Positions 33,755 through 44,959 of a stretch of 64,000 nucleotides of DNA are shown here, piece after piece. Source of the DNA: Siderastrea siderea (taxonomy: Eukaryota > Cnidaria > Anthozoa > Scleractinia > Rhizangiidae). Each line of letters begins with the position of its first letter. The stretch's first letter is position 1. The position numbers and the translations under genes were made by a program. Where the stretch lies: contig OZ034968.1 of the NCBI GenBank assembly GCA_964030785.1, forward strand, positions 41,023,186 to 41,087,185. Reading direction: 5' to 3'. Below the pieces are notes generated by a model. It was not told the DNA's origin, ran no database searches, and saw nothing but the letters and a program-made list of their open reading frames with translations.

Positions 33755-34191
33755 AAAACAATTATTCTGTTCAATCTTGGTGAAAAGCGGCAGAATATTG
33801 ACCTTGCCGCTTCGCGGCTCGGTAAATATTCTACTACATTGTATTATTTACCTTGATTTCAAAGAATAATTGTTTAATTATTGTCTGTGACAAAACCAGA
33901 GGACAAATTTTGTCGTGACAATTTTTGTCTAGCAATAAATACATTTTTTATTTTTTTAGTTTTTGACCCACAAATCCAAGAGAAAACTAAAGTGTTGTTT
34001 GTTTTTCCATTGTTTGCGAGGATTGTAGCAATTTGAGAATGTGAATGAGTTCACTGGAAGGCCAGGCTTCCAAACAAGTTGCAGGAACAACTAATTTTAT
34101 TCTTCTGTTTCATTTGTAAAAAGCTTTGTAGCAGTAATAGACTAATCTGCAGTGATGTTATAGTGAAAGCTGAGAGTTACAACTTAGTATG

Positions 34192-34324
34192 GGTAATCAA
34201 ATGGTGACTAGTGAAATTAGGAAATAATTTTACGCGTGTTTTGTCAAAATCTAATCTTTATAAAATTTTGACAAAATGCAAGTGAAATTTTTTCCTAATT
34301 TCACAAGTTTACTATTTGATTACC
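34192..34324. repeat. 133-bp foldback element
   Basis: Arms begin GGTAATCAAATGGTGACTAG and, complementary, GGTAATCAAATAGTAAACTT. The inner parts GTGAAATTAGGAAA and TTTTGTCAAAAT also pair. Confidence 0.75.
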
Positions 34325-34329
34325 TTTTA

Positions 34330-34875
34330 ATATCATGGGTGACAAATTACGCTCATAATCGTGGGTTTTTAACTTGTTTATTATTGTATCAAGAACTCCA
34401 AGCTTTGAAAAGTCTAGAGCATACGTTTTAGCCAAAGTTCGCAATTTTTTGAACTCTTCGACAAAAACCTTTTAGAATCCTTCTTGCTGTTTACAAAATG
34501 TTCAAAAGTTAATTGTCTAATCTTTTTTAACATTATTGGCTGTAATTCGTCGTGAACGAACTGAAAGTGGCGCCCGTGTAAAACGCTCACAGATCCACTC
34601 GACACCATTTATGTAATTAGCTTTGTGTTTTGAAATCGTTTCGACGTATTTAAATATAAACTATCGCTAAATATTTAATACATGGGCAAAGCAAACTTGT
34701 CTAGATGAAATTCAAGCGAAAATGTACAAAGTTTAAGCTTGAAGTCTGTCTTTAAACCTGGATGCCATCTTGGCACTGAGAGATGGGAAACGTTGCCATG
34801 GCAATTTTGTAATTTCACATGTGAAATTATAAATTAACGCTACAATTTCGCGTCAAAATTTGTCACCCAGGATAT
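34330..34875. mobile_element. 546-bp inverted-repeat element
   Basis: The left end is ATATCATGGGTGACAAATT, the right end complementary ATATCCTGGGTGACAAATT. The open minus frame at 34414-34608 has no recognised domain. Confidence 0.6.
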
Positions 34876-35879
34876 TAATCGTGTAAATAACCTCTGGGGT
34901 CACAACTACTTTGCTGTATGCTAATGGCAAAATGACAGATGACTGGCAAGAAAAACATGTTTTTGTTTATTTAGTCCATTTTATCCAGTTGAAGTCTCAT
35001 CTGCTTCGGCCAAATTTTCTCAAGTCTCAGCAAACCATTTGCACTTGTATTTTTTGCTGGTGATGGCAGAAAGTTTGTTCATAAACAACCTTTTTGCTAG
35101 TCCAGATAGGCCCTTTAATTTGTCAATCAAAATTTATAGAAACTTAAGTTTTCCTAATGTATGCATAGTGTTGCACCAAATTATTTGGGCTATACCTTTT
35201 TACAGTACTGCAACAAATTCAACCTGGACCACTCAACACTTGTTTACCACTCAGAATCTCAAAATATTAATCTTAAAGGACCAAATCACTCCTAAAAGTA
35301 TTTTTTTGTAATCACCAATGAAAAGTTGAGTAAGTTGAGTTGGGTCACTGACCATTGTTTTAGCTTTTAAAGAGCTTTTGAAGCATAAAGGCAATGTTAA
35401 AGTCAATGATTACCTTGGTTTGACTCAGATCTGAAAGAGGTCAGGAGGTAATCATAGAGTAGGTAAAATTGTATATAAGCCCTGGAAGTGGGTGAGTTCT
35501 AATTTCTATCCCTGGGCTTCTATTTTGATTTTTTGCGGTAAAGAGAGATAAGAGATATTCCTCTTATTTGTTTTTAAATGATTTTTACTTTTCTACAAAA
35601 GATGGGTCATCAACATTATATGTGACCCATCTTCACATATCTTAATAATAGTGGCTTTCTTTACATGTATTTACAGTTTGGGATGTTGTAAAAATTCCAG
35701 GGTTTTTAAGACCTGGGGTTATACTACTTCGTAATAGGTTTTGGGAGGGCTTATATCTTATATATCTGGTGCACCTGTAATACGGGGTATGGAAAAAATC
35801 GGTTTAAGCTGATGAGGAACTAGTTTATTAGCAGACAGATGAGCCTACAACTTGGAGGGCTTATAAGCAGGGAGTGAGA
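34876..35879. other. No supported gene
   Basis: AT-rich. The words GGGAGGGCTTATATC near 35744 and GGAGGGCTTATAAG near 35855 belong to a repeat also present at 44.9-45.6 kb. Confidence 0.3.
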
Positions 35880-36050
35880 GGCACTGGGGCCTAGTGGTTA
35901 GTGTGCTGGACTCTGGATTGAACAGTCTGGGTTCAAGCCATGGCAGGGATCATTGTGTTTGGTCTTAGCAAGACACTTCACTCTCGCAATACCCTTTCTC
36001 CACCCAGGTGTATGATATAAATGTGTACCAGCACATAATGGACCCTAGTA
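35880..36050 (+). mobile_element. tRNA-derived SINE
   Basis: The head has A box GGGCCTAGTGG (35888 on) and B box GGTTCAAGCC (35930 on). The body, GATCATTGTGTTTGG, AGCAAGACACTTCACTCTCG and CTCCACCCAGGTGTATG, is the conserved central region of a widespread animal tRNA-SINE type. The 3' end is undefined. Confidence 0.8.
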
Positions 36051-37365
36051 AGCCACGCCTTTGTTTTTGTTTACAGCCAAGATTTTCGGTATTATATTTT
36101 ACGCGGAGCATATCTAAACGAAAGAATTCACTGTGAAACTGCTTAAGGTGACTAAACAGACTTCCAGCACCACAACTTACTGCAATGCAATAAGATTCTG
36201 CTTTACCATATAACTTTCATAATTTCGATGGCATCGAAAATGGCGGAGGCTGACTAGGGTCCTATAGGCTCCGGTCTGATTGGCCAATAGACCCGAATGC
36301 AGACTTCACCCTTTACCTTACCTTATAAGTAGGGAACATCTGGCTTCTCTTACAAAACTGTTGCTCCAGTTAAGTCGTATAATAACCTTGAAGTACAGTT
36401 GGCAATTTGTTTTACTATTGTTAGTGCGACTGCATGTATAGTTAAAGTGATAATAAATTCAAAATTATTAAAACTATTCATTTATTTAAGGTTAAAAATC
36501 TTTAAGAAGAAAGAAACCGAACGTTTTCGACTTAATTAAGTCATCATCTTAATCCTTAAGTCCCCACAGGGTCTCAAAAAAAGTGAGTAAGTCAACATAT
36601 TACCCCGATGATGACTTAATTAAGTCGAAAACGTTCGATTTTTTCTTTCTAGAGTTTTTTAGCCTTGTAAATAGTTTTAATATTTTTAATCTAGCAAAAT
36701 CTTTGATCAATAAAAAAATAAACTACATTACATGGCAAATGTGAGTATCTGCTTGATGAAATGTCTGTGAGTATTTGCACGTTAAAGACGTTTTTTCCAA
36801 ACAAACTACATGGACAGCTTTCAAAGATGATGCTTAACCACTTCTGTAAAAAAGAAATTAAGAAAACGGTTTTTTTTGTTACTCATTTTTTTGAGACTTC
36901 GTGGGGACTTGTGAGTTAGTTATACTCAAAACCATATTATGGGGACGTCTCTGCTTTGTAGCGCAAAGCCGATTTCTGGCCAAAAAATGCAGTTTTAAGG
37001 GCATGTATTTGTGGGGTCCCGATTTTGTCCCCACAAATGCAAGCGGACCCCACAGTGCGGGTGTGTAACTATACTCGTGTCCTCATAAGTCACCATGCGT
37101 AAATACTTACTTACTTACTTACTTACTGATCTAAGACGCCGTCCGACACAACACTACTCCTGGCTACCAAAGAGATTCCGCGCATCATTCATTCAACCGT
37201 GCGATCAAAAGGGACGTTTTAAAAGCGTCCACGACGGCAACAAGTTGCTTCTTTATTCCTGCTCGTTCATTTTTTGCAGTTTGCCCAGTCACCTAGGAAC
37301 TGAATTCGTTTTTGTTGTCTGTACATGCTCTGTTATAAAAGTCAATTTCTTCGCGTTTTACTTTG
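36051..37365. other. No supported gene; repeats
   Basis: Contains the foldback at 36505-36652, inverted GTGGGGACTTGTGAG/GTGTCCTCATAAGTCACC words at 36.90 and 37.08 kb, and a TTAC microsatellite at 37105-37126. Confidence 0.35.
36505..36652. repeat. 148-bp foldback element
   Basis: Arms CGAACGTTTTCGACTTAATT and the complement of AATTAAGTCGAAAACGTTCG, with flanking AGAAGAAAG against CTTTCT. Confidence 0.75.
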
Positions 37366-37785
37366 TCAAGTGTGGAAAAAATATACTGGCCAAAACGTAA
37401 AGTGCAGGAGCTGAGCTACTGTTTTGATTATTTTAAAAACCTTCTGTTTTATGCTATTTTTAAAAAAAAAAAAAGCCTTTTGCTTTACGACGTGACTTTT
37501 TTGCGTCACATAACCATCTTCCTTCTGAAAATAGCAGTATCCTTTCTTTGGGAGGAAATCGTTTGGGTGCTTCACCTGCTTGGCTGCGTTCGGCTCGCAG
37601 TTTGGAACATTGTGATGTTGAAGATTTTAGAGTCATCTGCAATGTACTTGAAGTTGAATGATTCGCACTTTGGATCTCGGGAACAAAACAGCGCGCAAGC
37701 TATCTCACTTGAAGTCTGGATATCTTTTATCACGTGATTGAGCAATACAAAGTCTTTCTCCTCCGTCAAAAACGCATGAGATTAT
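37366..37785 (-). pseudogene. Frameshifted PAN/apple-domain exon
   Basis: The minus strand reads TEEKDFVLLNHVIKDIQTSS, EIACALFCSRDPKCESFNFK, then, after a one-base frame change near 37590, CEPNAAKQVKHPNDFLPKKG and YCYFQ. This matches residue for residue the order of the intact exon at 60751-61037 (ALLNHVIKDFWTSSEITCAM, CQSFNFK, NCELNAAK, YCYF). PAN/apple domains are disulfide-stabilised extracellular modules that bind protein or carbohydrate. A second break lies at the start, where GTTTTTGACG puts a stop before the conserved part. Two frame breaks suggest a pseudogene, though both are single-base and near short homopolymers, so assembly error is possible. Confidence 0.7.
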
Positions 37786-38092
37786 CTGGAATAAAAAAAA
37801 GTACAGTTTGCGGATTTACAGAAATTTGATCAGTTTATGAGAAAGTGACTTTTAATCAGAACTTAGCATTGGCTTTTTCTCGGTACTTAGAGCTGGCCTT
37901 ATTCTCCAAGTGAAATGTTGCATTTTTCTTTCCTGCTTCTCTCCTCGTGAGTCTTGCACCTAGAGCAGCAGTACTTGTAGAAGGAGCAGAGATGCCACAG
38001 TGGGCTTCGAATCCAAGACTTAGTGGCCTGTCTGTTGGTTCTCATGTTTCTCCAAGGTTTCTTCAGATAATCTAAGGTTCCCATCCCCACAC

Positions 38093-38140
38093 CTCTCCAT
38101 GAAAAAACCAACATTTCAATTTCATCTGGGATCGGAGACC
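38093..38140 (-). CDS. Candidate 48-bp exon of the 37-41 kb PAN locus
   Basis: Acceptor TTCTTACAG, donor AGAG|GTGTGG, phase 1 to phase 1. Encodes SPIPDEIEMLVFSWR. Fits between the exon at 38306-38353 and the PAN exon. The donor is weak. Confidence 0.35.
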
Positions 38141-38305
38141 CTGTAAGAATTCAGAACTCGTTTAAAGCAATTTCGCCGGATTATGCGAACGAATGCCCCT
38201 CAGGTGAATATCGTACCATTACCTGGCCACAATCGGCTCAAAGTCAAAGAGAAATGAGAGATGATCGAAATAATGATAATTATAACAATAACGGTTAATT
38301 ATTAC

Positions 38306-38353
38306 CTTGATGACTGTCGTTCCGGTTGTCCTTCTTGTTGTCTTTTTCTTTAC
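38306..38353 (-). CDS. Candidate 48-bp charged exon of the PAN locus
   Basis: Acceptor TACCTCAG-type (minus strand TCTCAG) and donor AAG|GTAATA, phase 1 to phase 1. Encodes KEKDNKKDNRNDSHQ, a hydrophilic linker. Joins in frame to the signal exon at 40747-40813. Confidence 0.45.
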
Positions 38354-39189
38354 CTGAGATTTGATTACAGATTTGATTAAGATATCTCAAAGACTACTTG
38401 CGTAGAATGTCTCTGCAATTTCACATCTTTTGTCAGGGTTTTTCCTCAAATATTCTCCTTGGCAGTCACAAAGACTCCTTTGATCAGGGCTGTCTGATAG
38501 TCTGTCTGGACATCATACCAGGGTATGCTGAAAGATATCGAAGCTCAGGAGGAGTATCGGTTGATTCGATACCTTTCGATGCTGCTCACTGCGCATGGTC
38601 TTTGATGATTGAGGGAATTTTTGTTTCTATTCAAAAATTCGACTCCCATGAGACAATGATCCACGAGGCTCAGCAGAGTTAACAATTGGTCATGTGATCA
38701 GTTATTTGTATTACCGGCGGAGAAGACAATTGCGCGCGCTCAAGAATCTACGACCCTTTGGGCGCTTCACGTCTCGCGAATATCTGCGCCTTTGGCAAAG
38801 TCGTGCCGTCCCCTCTGTGAGTTTTAAGAGAAAAAAGCTGAAGTTTTGCAGTTTATTTCGATACCGTTCCGCGTTAAACACAGATATACAATCAGCGTAT
38901 AGTGAAATTGATCTTAATTTTTTTAACTTTGAGTAACCACTTACCCAAAAATTTCTGTATTTAATTTGTCCTGAATTTTAAAAAAAAATGACAAAAAACT
39001 TGAAACGTGCTGCAATTTTGAATAATGGTCGATAGCGTTAAGCAAAAAAAAAAAAAGAATTTGTATTACGATGCATTTAGTCCTATCCAAGACTAAACTA
39101 TTTATTTTTCTGTTGCAAACGAAAAATAAACTTAGCTACATCAAAATGAAAGTCAACAGCTTCCGCTGAAAAATCTCAAGTACAGCCAA

Positions 39190-39330
39190 TAACACCACAG
39201 AAACTTTCTATTCAGTAGCTTTTATTTGATTTCATCCACTGACTCAAAAGTTAGAACCATCTTGTACAGCATAATAATAAACAGCACCACAGAAGAGTAT
39301 TATACAACAGCTTTCAACTGAGTTGCCACT
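39190..39330. repeat. Coral-type repeat (TTTCATCCAC...CTTGTACAGCAT family)
   Basis: Contains TTTCATCCACTGACTCAAAA, GTTAGAACCATCTTGTACAG and CAGCACCACAGAA. The same words recur at 44295-44760 and 53190-53260. Confidence 0.65.
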
Positions 39331-39536
39331 CTTAAGAATGTTATCCATGCATAGATTCAAGTGTTACAACTGCATAAAAAGAACGAAGTTTGGAAAGTGC
39401 AAAAGCTTTTTAAGCAAAAATAACCAAAAAAGGAAGATTGAAATGTTTACCTAAGCTCTGTTCTGGTTTTTGAACTTGAAAATGGCGTCATGACGACACC
39501 GAATCGTCGTTCGATTTTACCAGCGTTGATTTTTAC

Positions 39537-39602
39537 TTGTTTCTGTTCTGGTTGTTTCCACAAACGCAGAAGTGCAACTAATTCCAATTTCCACAGGCTC
39601 AT
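39537..39602 (-). pseudogene. Second, decayed copy of the signal-peptide exon
   Basis: The minus strand reads MSLWKLELVALLRLWKQPEQ. It aligns along its whole length with the exon at 40747-40813 at the DNA level (TGGAAACAACCAGAACAG against TGGGAACAACAAGGATTC) but is one base shorter. Its hydrophobic core is broken by lysine, glutamate and arginine. The donor is weak (CAA|GTAAAA). Confidence 0.5.
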
Positions 39603-40746
39603 TGTAACTTATTCCACTGTGCGGTCACAACGGGTAAAACAAGTCCTTTAGCGCGAAAATCTCCTCTTTGAGTTCTTTGCCTGCAGCTCTTAAAGCAGGT
39701 GTCATTTAGTGGCTAATTATTGATTTTATCTCGGTTAACAAAGCGTTTAGTGCCGTAATTCTCGTGATCTTGACGATAAAGGATTTCATTGTTAACCTTC
39801 CAACCTTGACAAAGATTGAGTAAAAAAAAAGCAAAAAATAATAATTAAAAAAAATAATAAAAAAGTACACATTGACGAAAACAGTGTGTGTTATCGAAAC
39901 GGTTACTTAACCAGATTATGGTATTCAAAGTTTTCGGGAGAAAAAGAATATGTATTCCCTCTACGAGTTAACCATTGTGTGCCTCAGTTTTATTTGATTT
40001 AAATGTCAAGGCATCTTCGAATATATGTTTTTGTTGCTTACGGAAATTTGCAATCGACAGCTTGACTCCAAATTAAAAACACTCCATTTGTAACCAAGAG
40101 GTTAAAGAGAGGTTAAAGGGGCTTTTAGCTGAGCTTGATTATGAAGTTTAATAGGAACGGCGCCAGTCGGTCGAAATGTAAGAACTTCTCTATTTTGAAC
40201 AGAAAACCGGATCTTGTTGAACAATATAGGATTTATGTACCGTTTGTGAACTATGTCGAAATCAAATCGGACAGGAGGATTTCTCGCAGAAATGAAAACA
40301 AATAAACTTTCGCTTTGGCACCTAAGGTAGAAATCCCGCTGTCTCGAGCAATCTTTTGTTTTCCTTTGAAAGACCGAGATAGCGGGAATTGCCGAAAATG
40401 CCACCTAAAAATGATCACCGAGAATTATTCCTTAAAAATATATAGTTAAAGAAAACAAACACACAAAAAAGAAAGAAAAAAGAAGAATTGTACACAACGA
40501 TAAACGATTACCTCACTGAAAAATTAAACCTGTCATAGCATTGAAAATCGGTTACTTGATTTCCAAGACGGTGTTCTTTTTTTTTTACATCAAATTATTG
40601 TTGCTTGTGGTCGTTTTACATCGTTTAAATTTACTGACGCATCTGCAGATTAAAGTTTGAAATAAAATCTGCGTTTACAATTAGTATTCCTGTTTTATGC
40701 TAGAAGAAGTCAAGAAATGAAAAAATAAATGTTTAGCTGTACTTAC
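39603..40746. other. Intron or intergenic part of the PAN locus
   Basis: The 100-codon minus frame at 40102-40404 coincides with an inverted repeat (AATCCCGCTGTCTCGAG against CGAGATAGCGGGAATT near 40334-40390), so I treat it as non-coding. Confidence 0.3.
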
Positions 40747-40813
40747 TTAAACTGAATCCTTGTTGTTCCCATAAAATGAGAAGTGATACCAAGCGCGATA
40801 TCCAAATCCTCAT
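40747..40813 (-). CDS. Signal-peptide first exon of the PAN locus
   Basis: The minus strand reads MRIWISRLVSLLILWEQQGF then SL, a short basic start, a hydrophobic core and a likely cleavage after GFS. It ends in phase 1 at TTAA|GTAAGT, the phase used by every exon of this locus and of the intact paralogue at 60.75-62.8 kb. The first exon of a secreted protein is the likely role. Confidence 0.55.
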
Positions 40814-40874
40814 TTTAAGCTATTACAACTTTTAAGGAAAAGGGGTAAAACAATTTTATTAGTAGTTTGAAAAA

Positions 40875-41590
40875 TTGGCTCTGTTTTCCTTGGTTGCAGA
40901 GTGGAAAGTTGTACGTGAGTGTCTAATAATCGCACGATTTAGTTTCCGGCTGTAAGGTATTAAGTTTTGAATTGAAAAGAAAATACGCTACATAATTGAA
41001 TAACCATGCCTGTTCCTTTAAAGACTAAATAATGGCAGACGTGTTTGCAATCAGCTTTTTCAACCAGCATAAAAAATTGAGGGGAATATAACTGGTGCGA
41101 TATCTATTCCAGAATCAGTGAAGTTTCTTCATTCAGAGACGAAAACATAAGTCAAGTAATTAATGATAGTGATTTTTGAAGAAGGGCTAATGGTACAATT
41201 CGGTAAATGCTTCTTTATTCTTCTTTATCCAGCTGCGATAAGCGCCTTTAAAATTCTTTGTTCGATAACAAAGGAAGGTTTAGCGAAGGTTAAGCGCATT
41301 TCCCCAAGCTGATAGGCATTAACTGTAGGGATTATGGCAGCTAAGGATGTTAAAGTGCCATTTTGAATGAGTTTTCCTCTTGACCTCGATTGTTCAAAGG
41401 GCGATAGAACAACTTATCCCAATTAACGTTATTCATCCATCCTTGGCAAGCGATTCATTCCACTGTAAAATATATATTATTCACTCTTTGAGGGACCGAG
41501 GCGTGGAATTCAGTAAGACGGCTTTGAGTTAATCGGCTGTCACATTAGTACTAGTTGGATGCTAACCGGTGTTGTCACTCTTTATTTCCC
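40875..41590. repeat. Segmental duplication, copy 1
   Basis: Shares long colinear similarity with 57935-58640: GTACGTGAGTGTCTAATAAT, CGATTTAGTTTCCGG, TAAAATTCTTTGTTCGATAA and GACCGAGGCGTGGAAT, in the same order and orientation. It lies directly upstream of the signal exon at 40747-40813, so it may hold that gene's promoter. Confidence 0.75.
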
Positions 41591-41608
41591 AAGAAAGGGT
41601 ATTACTAA

Positions 41609-41765
41609 AGTATGGATCTGCAGACCTCGGAACCTGCGGAACCCATAATTTTTCTTTCTTTTTTTTAAGAAAATAGGTTTTCAAATTATTAATAATAATT
41701 TTTTTTTCTCAAGAAAAGAAAGAAAAAATATAGGTTCCGCAGGCCGCGATCTGCTGACCCATACT
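41609..41765. mobile_element. 157-bp foldback element
   Basis: Arms AGTATGGATCTGCAGACCTC with GGAACCTGCGGAACC and the complement of GGTTCCGCAGGCCGCGATCT with GCTGACCCATACT. The inner arms are complementary T-rich and A-rich tracts. Confidence 0.75.
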
Positions 41766-42119
41766 TAAGTACCACCCACCGAGAAAGATTTTTTTTTTAA
41801 ATCTTAACTTCTTCTTACAAAACTAATTCATTGCCAAGCCCAGAGGCGAGAAGATATTGTTGCTAGAAGATACTGTCTTTTAGGTTCAGTGTAACGATGA
41901 ATTTTAAAAATTTAGCTCCATTTATCCGACGACATACTTTCCATGAAGGTTGTGTTCAACTGACCGTATTTCGAAATATAGGGGTAAAACGAATAGACTG
42001 GAGATATCACTTGCAGAACACGCCAGAGGGAAAACAAAAACTTTTCGCCAGATAACGTAACGGGAGTTCGAGATAGCCAATAGCAAATAACTTAGCAATT
42101 TCGTTCAAGGGAAACGAAT

Positions 42120-42265
42120 CTCATTTCGAGATAGCCGGGATCCGAGAAAGCGAAAGATTCGAGCCGTATCCAGGGCTCGAGATAGCGGGGGTTCGGAGAT
42201 AGCCGGAGTTCGAGATAGCCGGGGTAGAGACAGCCGAGGATCAGTCGAGATAGCGGAGGACTGTT
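42120..42265. repeat. Tandem GTTCGAGATAGCCGGG-like repeat
   Basis: Units of TTCGAGATAGCCGGG with variants (TCGAGATAGCGGGGG, TCGGAGATAGCCGGA) follow one another. This is the subterminal pattern of a family of TA-flanked elements. The right end (complement CAACAGTCCTCCGCTATCTC) is probably its terminus. Confidence 0.6.
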
Positions 42266-43035
42266 GTATTACCAACAAGCCGGAATCACGATGCATGGAT
42301 TCCCGATTCAGGGATTGTTCTTGTTGCGGGGGAAGGTTAATCTAACGCGCCCGTGGTTGCAAGTTACGTTAAATTAAGTAAGTAAGTAAGTTGCCGTTTC
42401 CACAACACTGCTGTCAGTGAGGTCTGGATGGATTATTAAAGCTGAATTTGTCACACACGATAATTTCAAAAACCATCCGAAAACTCTCAGTGCTAATGTT
42501 AAAACAGATGTACGCGGTAACAGGTAACCAATGATGGCTTTTATTTTAAAATTTTCAATGAACAGTTCTTTAATTTTCTTCAAGTATTATTGAGTTAATA
42601 AGGTAACAAAGCGCGAAAGCGGTAGTAATAAACAACAAAAGGACCCTGATGGTTACGAACAAGGATGACGACGATGATTTTCAAAAAAGTGCTTCTATAT
42701 CTGCTGTACGCACTCAAAGCTCTTTTCTTTTCTTTTTTTTTTCTTTCTTTTCTTTTCTTAGGAAAAGAAAATAAATATAGTGGAACCCTTTTATGACAAC
42801 GTTAAGGCCGAGAAAGAACCAAAATACCTAGGGCGGTTCAAGTTTTTCCAGTACCAATTTGTGAGCAAAAAATGAAAGAAATCGATTTTTCAACTTTTAT
42901 TGTGAAATCAACATTTGCTTGATCATTACGAAAAGTCGCTCTTAGGACAGATTTTAATGGACAACCTGTTATAAATCAAATGAAACCTTCCCAGATACAG
43001 GCATATTACGTATACTGAGGCGTCTAACGTTAAAA
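42266..43035. other. No supported gene; simple repeats
   Basis: Short AAGT repeat near 42376 and a polypyrimidine tract near 42722-42762. ATAGTGGAACCCTTTTATGA near 42778 resembles a TA-flanked element end without a visible partner. Confidence 0.3.
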
Positions 43036-43085
43036 CAACCTCGTTCCCAGGGTATCTCCTTTTCCCGTCCCCTGGAACGAGGTTG
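43036..43085. mobile_element. 50-bp palindromic element with 9-bp target duplication
   Basis: Arms CAACCTCGTTCCCAGGG and the complement of CCCTGGAACGAGGTTG. Exact direct repeat ACGTTAAAA at 43027-43035 and 43086-43094. Almost no interior, so a minimal mobilised hairpin. Confidence 0.8.
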
Positions 43086-43094
43086 ACGTTAAAA

Positions 43095-44294
43095 CGGGCC
43101 GTACTAAGTCCACCCCAGCAAGGAAAATTTCCCGAGGGGGAGGTCAGGACATGCATATTAATATTTCCGGGAAGCGTTGATCAAAGCAGCCGATCTCCGA
43201 TTCCCAAAAGACAAAAGCGGTTTCAAATCTCGTCAGTCAAAAGAAAGAAGTACCATGATCAGGTTAGCCTTATTTTTTTTTTCTCCTTTTTTTAATTGAG
43301 CTCCATATGGCAGCCGTTAAATGTTATAATTAAACTACTTGCCGCACCAAGCGTCTGTACGTCTTGGTTAAGCATGAGTGACTCTCATCTAACTGTACCG
43401 CATGGTCGTCAGTTTCTAGCCACAAACTACCTTACATCTTTCTCCGAAACCGCTGGTTAAGTTTGACAACATACAGATGGTTACTTAACCGATTGAAAAG
43501 TGAACAGAATGTTTGATATGAAAGTTTCGGTTAAATAGACAACATTCATTCAATTTATTCTTCGTCTTGCATACGTGATCATACGCAAACAGCGACTGCA
43601 AATTACAAATTTACATGGTATATATATTCTTCATGCAGAAAGTGGCTGCAAGTTTTGAATACCCCCCTAGATGTATTAGCATTTGTCCAATAAATACCTC
43701 TTTCCGTTTCCCAGAATCAAACAAACAAACAAACAAACAAACCCTACGATTGAATCATTCGAAGTCTGCCGGTATGGTTGATTGACCTACAATAGATCTC
43801 AAGTGTGACCAACTACATCGAACAGTATACCTACCTTGCCGTTCCTTTGCAACGTGTTTCTTAACTGAAATATTCAAAGCATTTAATATTTCGAAGGCGC
43901 ATTGGGCACTCTTTTCCCCTTGGTAAAGCTACGTAATCTGGAATGCAGTTAGAGAGGTCGCCCGATGGCTTGTGTATAATTTCTCCGGCCAAATTTTGAG
44001 GTACAGAATTTTTTCTGCAACACGAACCATAGTTAATGCATGTTTCCAAGGTTTGATGCATTTAAATGCTAGTACTTTTCCAGTACTCTAGTTTGTTTGA
44101 AACTAGCTTAATATACGTATACCGACTCATCAGTCTTGTTGTTTGATCTACGAGTTATTTTGCATTCTCTGGCTTCCTAAATTCAATGTTATTTATTGCA
44201 TAAATTACACTGACTGCCGCACACGGTTGTTTTGCTGCTCCAAAATCAAAAATTCCAAATTTTGTTTAGAAATATTGTACTGAAAACCACAGGA
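43095..44294. other. No supported gene
   Basis: AT-rich, with a (CAAA)n microsatellite near 43721-43742. The minus frame at 43861-44061 has no recognised domain. Confidence 0.3.
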
Positions 44295-44760
44295 AAATGC
44301 TTCTCAGTAGCTTTCTTTTGAGTTGCTGCCCTTTAGGGTTTCATCCGCACACTCAAGACTTTGAAGTACCAACAGGAGAAGTACCAACAGGAGGCGGGCT
44401 ACTGAACAACTTTAAAATTAGAATCACCTTGTACAGCAAAATGAACTGCACCGCTTTCATTTGAATCAGTCCCACTTTAGGTTTTCTTGTACAGGCTCAA
44501 AAGTTGGAACCAGCTTAGCTTGATACAGCATTACAAATTGTATCACAGGAAAGCACTGCTCAAAAACTTTCATTTGAGTGGTGACACATTAGGATTTCAT
44601 CCACAGACTTGAAAGGTAAAACCACCTTGTACAGCATTGTACACCTTGGGTTTTCTTGTACAGGCTCAGAAGCAGGAATCACCTCTTCTTTCAAGATACA
44701 GCATTGTAAATTGTGTCACAGGAAAGTACTGCTCAAAAGCTTTCATTTGAGTGGTCCACA
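44295..44760. repeat. Tandem array of the TTTCATCCAC/CTTGTACAGCAT repeat
   Basis: Several diverged copies in a row carry GCTTTCATTTGAGTGGT, ACATTAGGATTTCATCCACA, CTTGTACAGCATTG and CACAGGAAAG. Related single copies are at 39190-39330 and 53190-53260. Confidence 0.7.
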
Positions 44761-44959
44761 GATATATGACTTATCGTTATTTAATACTACTAATGGTTTT
44801 GACCCTGGAGCCAAAAAAGGCGAATTTCAGTAAGGATAATGATGAAAACAAAGAGTAAGAGCCACAATTTCCCAGTATCCGGACGCGTAGGACCCGGCGA
44901 AATGTCTATTTTTAAAAAATGTCATTCAAGATCAGCTTTATTCGTCCCTTGTATACCGA

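Noticed and set aside
37095..37400. 101-codon frame beginning MRKYLLTYLLT
   Set aside because: Starts within the TTAC microsatellite and has no recognisable domain.
40102..40404. 100-codon minus-strand frame
   Set aside because: It overlaps an inverted repeat with GATAGCGGG words and has no splice or domain support.
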